A stretch of DNA of 64,000 nucleotides from Beaufortia kweichowensis (Eukaryota > Chordata > Actinopteri > Cypriniformes > Gastromyzontidae). Positions within the stretch are counted from its first letter, which is position 1, and every line of letters begins with the position of its first letter. The notes beneath the pieces were generated by a model. That model did not search any database. It was given only the letters and a program-made list of their open reading frames with translations, and was not told the origin of the DNA. The translations under genes and the position numbers were made by a program. The stretch lies in NCBI GenBank assembly GCA_019155185.1, contig CM032811.1, positions 1,029,844 through 1,093,843 of the forward strand, in the 5' to 3' direction. This document shows positions 59,553 through 64,000 of this stretch, one piece after another.

Positions 59553-62500
59553 CCCCTACTGGGACCGCCACCTTACTGTGGTGGAGGGGTTTGAGTGCCT
59601 GAATGATCCTAGGAGCTATGTTGTCAGGGGCTATATGCCCCTGGTAGGGTCTCCCAAGGCAAACAGGTCCTAGGTGACAAGCCAGACAAAGAGCGGTCCA
59701 CCCCTATGAGAAGGTCTAGAAGAAATACGTGGCGTCGCCCGGTGTAGGCATGGCCGGGGCCCCACCCTGGAGCCAGGCCTGGGGTTGGGGGCTCATTATC
59801 ACGGCGCCTGGCGGCCGGGTCTTACCCCATGGGACCCGCCGGGCTCAGCCCGAAGGAGTGGCGTGGGGCCGACCTCCCATGGGCTCACCACCTGCAGGGA
59901 GGGACCGTAAGGGGCAGTGCATTGTGGTTTGGGTGGCGGTGGGGCGGGGACCTCAGCGACCCAATCCTCGGACACAGAACCTAACTCTAGGGACATGGAA
60001 TGTCACCTGCGCTGGGGAAAGGAGCCCGAACTAGTGCGGGGAGGTAGAGAGGTACCGACTAGATATAGTCGGGTCTCACCTCCACGCACAGTTTAGCTCT
60101 GGAACCCAACTCCTCGAAAGAGGTTGGACTCTCCACTACTCTGGAGTTGGCAGGTGAGAGGGCGCGGGCGGAGTGGGCTTGCTTATAGCCCCCAGCTTAG
60201 CTGCCATGTGTTGGAGTTTACCCCAGTGAATGAGAGGGTCGTTTCCCTGTAGCCTTGGTGGGGATAGGTCTCTTACTGTCATTTGTGCTTACGGGCTGAA
60301 TGGCAGTACAGAGTACCCGGCCTTCTTGGAGTCTCTGGGAGGGTGCTGGAAAGCTCAGTCTGGGGACTCCGTCATTTTGCTGGGGATTTCAAGCACCTGG
60401 TGCAGCAGCGGTGACACCTGGAGAGGCGTGATTGGGAGGAGCGGCCCCTGACCTGAACCCGAGTGGTGTTCTGTTGTTGGACTTCTGTGCTAGTCACGGC
60501 TTGTCCATAACGAACACCATGTTCGAGAGCAAAGGGTGCTCATCAGCACACGTGGCAACAGAGCACCCTAGAGGCGGAGCTTGATGATCGACTTTGTGGT
60601 TGTTTCATCTGGCCTCCGGCCATGTCTTGGACACTCGGGTGAAGAGAGGGCGGAGCTGTCAACTGATCACTACCTGGTGGTGAGTTGGATCCGCTGGCCA
60701 GGGGAGGAAGCTGGACAGACTCGGCAGGCCCAAGCGTTCTGTGAGGGTCTGTTGGGAACGTTGGCAGAGCCCCTGTCAGAGGGTCTTCAACTCCCACCTC
60801 CGGCAGAGCTTTGAACAGATCCCGAGGGAGGTTGGGGACATTGAGTCGAAGTGGACTATGTTCTCCGCCTCCATTGTCAAAGCGGCCGTTGGAGTTGTGG
60901 CCGTAAAGGTCTCTGGTGCCTGTCGTGGCGGCAACCCCGAACCCAGTGGTGGACACGGAAGTAAGGGATGCTGTCAAGCTGAAGAAGGAGTACTATCGAG
61001 CTTGGTTGGCTTGTGGGACTCCTGAGGCAGCTGATGGGTACCGGCAGGCCAAGCGGACTGCTTGCACGGGTGGTTGTGGAGGCAAAAACTTCGGGCCTGG
61101 GAAGAGTTCGGTGAGGACTTGGAGAAGGATTATCAGTCGGCCTCGAAGAGGTTCTGGCAAACTGTCCAGCCTCCGGAGGGGAAAGGTGCCCTACCAACAC
61201 TGTATATAGTGGAGGTGGGGCTCTGCTGACCTCAACTGGGGATATTGTCGGGCGGTGGAAGGAATGCCGAGGATCTCCTCAACCCTGCCAACACGCCCTC
61301 CCACTGAGGAGGCAGAGGCTGGGGGACGAGGGATGGGCTCGGACATCACCGGGCTGAAGTCAGCCGAGGTAGTTGAGAAGCTCCCGGTGGCAAGGCTCCG
61401 GGGGGTGGGCAGATCCGCCCTGAGTACCTCAAGTCTCTGGATGGAGTGGGGCTGTCTTGGCTGACACATCTCTACAACATCGCGTGGAGGTGGGGACAGT
61501 GCCTCTGGACTGGCAGACGGGGTGGTGGTCCCCTCTATAAGAAAGGGGACGGAGGGTGTGTTCCAACTATAGGGGATCACACTCCTCAGCCTCCCGGAAA
61601 GTCTATGCCAGGGTACTGGAGAGGAGAATTCGATCCGATAGTTGAACCCTCGGATACAGGAGGAACAATGCGGCTTTCGTCCTGGTCGTGGAACACTGGA
61701 CCAGCTCTATACCCTCTTTAGGATACTGGAGGGTTCATGGGAGTTTGCTCAACCAGTCCACATGTGTTTGTGGATTTGGAGAAGGCATTCGACCGTGTCC
61801 CTCATGGTGTTCTGTGGGGGTGCTCTGGGAATATGGGGTCCGAGGCCCTTTGCTAGGGGCCGTCACGGTCCCTGTATGACCAGAGCAGGAGCATGGCTCG
61901 CATTGCCAGCAGTAAGTCAGACTCGTTCCCAGTGCGTGTTGGACTCCGGCAGGGCTGCCCTTTGTCACGGTCCTGTTCAATATCTTCATGGACAGGATTT
62001 CTAGAAGCAGCCAGGGACGGAGGGTCGGTTTGGTGACCACAGGATCTCATCTCTGCTTTTTTGGGATGATGTTGTCCTGTTGGCTTCATCAGGCCAGGAC
62101 CTACAGCTGGCACTGGGGCGGTTTGCAGCTGAGTGTGAAGCGGCTGGGATGAGAATCAGCACCTCCAAATCTGAGGCCATGGTCCTCAGCCAGGAAAAGG
62201 GTGGCTTGTCCCTCCAGGTGGGTGGGGAGCTCCTGCCACAGGTGGAGGAGTTTAAGTATCTTGGGGTCTTGTTCACGAGTGAGGGAAGGATGGGGCGAGA
62301 GATCGACAGGACGGATCGGTGCAGCTTCTGCAGTAATGCGGTCGATGTACCCGGTCTGTCGTGGTAAAGAAGGAGCTGAGCCACAAGGCGAAGCTCTCGA
62401 TTATCCAGTCGATCGATCGCTCCTACTACTCACCTATGGTCATGAGCTTTGGGTCATGACCGAAAGGGTGAGATCCAGGATACAAGCGGCGAAATGAGTT

Positions 62501-62870
62501 TCCTCCGCCGGGTGGTTGGGCTCCCTTAGAGATAGGGTGAGGAGCTCGGTCACTCGGGGAGCTCGGAGTAGATCCGCTGCTCCTCCACATCGAGAGAGGC
62601 CAGCTGAGGTGGCTTGGGCATCTGTTTGGATGCCTCCTGGGCGCCTCCCAAGGGAGGTGTTCGGGCATGTTCCACCGGTAGGGAGGCCCGGGGAAGACCC
62701 AGAACACGCTGGAGGGACTATGTCTCTCGGCTGGCCTGGGAGCGCCTCGGGATTCCCCGGAGGAGCTGGAGGAAGTGTCTGGGGAGAGGGAAGTCTGGGC
62801 GTCCCTGCTTAGACTACTGCCCATGACCGGTCCCGGATCATGAGGAGGAAAATGGATGGATGGATGGACA
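59553..62870 (+). mobile_element. Rex3-like (RTE clade) LINE, near full-length, coding-dead
   Basis: 3,318 bp flanked by the exact 10-bp duplication TTCATTAATG (59,543-59,552 and 62,871-62,880) and ending in ATGG repeats, which fits target-primed reverse transcription by an RTE-type LINE. Plus-strand motifs in order: endonuclease start LTLGTWNVTC (59,970-59,999), DFVVVSSGL and STDHYLVVSWIRW (60,585-60,695), RT EEQCGFRPGRGTLDQLYTLF (61,662-61,721), a degenerate active-site region (about 62,050-62,085), ISTSKSEAMVL and EEFKYLGVLF (62,158-62,272). Many frameshifts and stops. CAGGGCTGCCCTTTGTCACG at 61,950 and TGGCAGACGGGGTGGTGGT at 61,511 closely resemble the Rex3 primer sites as I remember them. 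Confidence 0.82.
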
Positions 62871-62907
62871 TTCATTAATGGAGTTTGGGTTCTCTCAAGG
62901 TTTTTCT

Positions 62908-62998
<91 letters not shown>

Positions 62999-63220
62999 CA
63001 TTCATTAATGGAGTTTGGGTTCTCTCAAGGGTTTTTCTCCATATATATATATATATATACATTCATTAATGGAGTTTGGGTTCTCCCAAGGGTTTTTCTC
63101 CATATATATATATACATACATTCATTAATGGAGTTTGGGTTCTCTCAAGGGTTTTTCTCCATATATATATATATATATATACATTCATTAATGGAGTTTG
63201 GGTTCTCTCAGGGGTTTTCT

Positions 63221-63282
<62 letters not shown>

Positions 63283-63515
63283 TCATTAATGGAGTTTGGG
63301 TTCTCTCAGGGTTTTCTCCATATATATATATATATATACATTCATTAATGGAGTTTGGGTTCTCCCAAGGGTTTTTCTCCATATATATATATATATAGAT
63401 TCATTAATGGAGTTTGGGTTCTCTCAAGGGTTTTTCTCCATATATATATATATATATAGATTCATTAATGGAGTTTGGGTTCTCTCAAGGGTTTTTCTCC
63501 ATATATATATATATA
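62871..63515. repeat. AT-rich minisatellite, main block
   Basis: About ten units in reverse orientation relative to 21.85-26.64 kb. TA runs range from about 14 to over 90 bases (the longest, 62,911-62,995). The unit core is ATTCATTAATGGAGTTTGGG plus TTCTCTCAAGGGTTTTTCTC. Confidence 0.92.
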
Positions 63516-63699
63516 CAGTGTTGGAGTGTCACTAGGAGACTGAGCTGATATTAGATATTAGTTATTAAATGAGCTTTTATATTTTCCTGTTTGTCATTGT
63601 GTTTATTCTGCTGTAAAGCTGCTTTGAAACAGTAATACAGTGTTAAAGCGCTATACAAATAAACTTCAACTTGAACTTGAATGCCTGTAGTATGTCTAG

Positions 63700-64000
63700 C
63701 ACACAACACAGAGATGATCTTTACTACCTTTCTATTCACACTGTCACATTTTAAAGCACAACACAGTCTAAAAAATGAACTTCAGTTGAGTAGTTTCAAC
63801 CAATGGTTGGGTCAAAACTGCATATTTTATAAGTGAGGTTTGACCATATTTTAGAATGCAGCATGTTGTATATTAGGTGTTTTTCATTCTGTCTTTGAAT
63901 GTAATAACTTTTTTATATGTTTTATATTTTTATTTGAAATATTCCAACCGGAAATATTTTGAATCATTAACTTTGCAGTTTTCCATGTGAAAACTGAAGT
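63700..64000. other. Right edge, nothing recognised
   Basis: AT-rich sequence without open frames of interest. Confidence 0.35.

Larger units (their letters stand above)
59300..63700. mobile_element. Composite repeat B, inverted relative to the copy in P450 intron 4
   Basis: 59,310-59,465 is the reverse complement of the module at 26,640-26,800 (TAATCCAGATCAACTCAAAA ... CCTCCAAGTGAGTC). 63,515-63,690 is the reverse complement of 21,680-21,850 (GGAGTGTCACTAGGAGACTG ... AGCGCTATACAAATAAACTT). Between them lies the AT minisatellite in reverse orientation, split by a Rex3-like LINE. Confidence 0.8.

Overview
The window reads as nuclear DNA of a teleost fish, most likely a cyprinid. The evidence is multi-exon vertebrate genes with GT/AG introns, moderately AT-rich intergenic DNA, and repeat families typical of cyprinids: Rex3/RTE, L2-like and L1-like LINEs, DIRS-type tyrosine-recombinase retrotransposons, Ty3/Gypsy elements, Tc1-like remnants and many fold-back MITEs. 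I see no bacterial, CRISPR or phage-type system.

Host genes, left to right: (1) the first exon of a PPM1L-like membrane-anchored PP2C phosphatase, minus strand, running off the left edge; (2) a carboxypeptidase B2 (TAFI)-like zinc metallopeptidase, minus strand, nine exons seen between 1.7 and 5.4 kb, with several reading-frame breaks; (3) nmd3, the 60S ribosomal export adaptor, plus strand, 9.5-17.5 kb, with a non-coding first exon, a perfect CRE just upstream and a ~1.15 kb 11-bp-unit minisatellite in intron 1; (4) a complete nine-exon CYP2-family cytochrome P450, minus strand, 18.85-28.3 kb, 491 codons with every splice phase consistent; (5) an SPTSSB-like small subunit of serine palmitoyltransferase, minus strand, near 41-42.8 kb. 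As I recall, PPM1L, NMD3 and SPTSSB are also close neighbours in human, so the block looks like conserved synteny.

Mobile DNA fills much of the rest. A DIRS-type element (22.24-26.41 kb) with inverted termini and an internal complementary region sits inside an AT-rich minisatellite in P450 intron 4. A 5.27 kb Ty3/Gypsy chromovirus-like element (29,789-35,053) has 417-bp LTRs that differ at one base and a CAGTG target duplication, and it sits inside an older fold-back MITE. A 3.3 kb Rex3-like LINE (59,553-62,870) sits in a second, inverted copy of the same minisatellite-bearing repeat. Older fragments fill 36.9-37.7, 43.7-46.7 and 48-57 kb.

The oddest general signal is patches of single- and double-base insertions and deletions, often compensating, in otherwise well-conserved exons: PPM1L-like exon 1, the CPB2-like gene, the first three coding exons and one later exon of nmd3, the SPTSSB-like exon, and the Gypsy pol. 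The P450 and the remaining nmd3 exons are clean. This could be local consensus error or genuine decay; the sequence alone does not decide.
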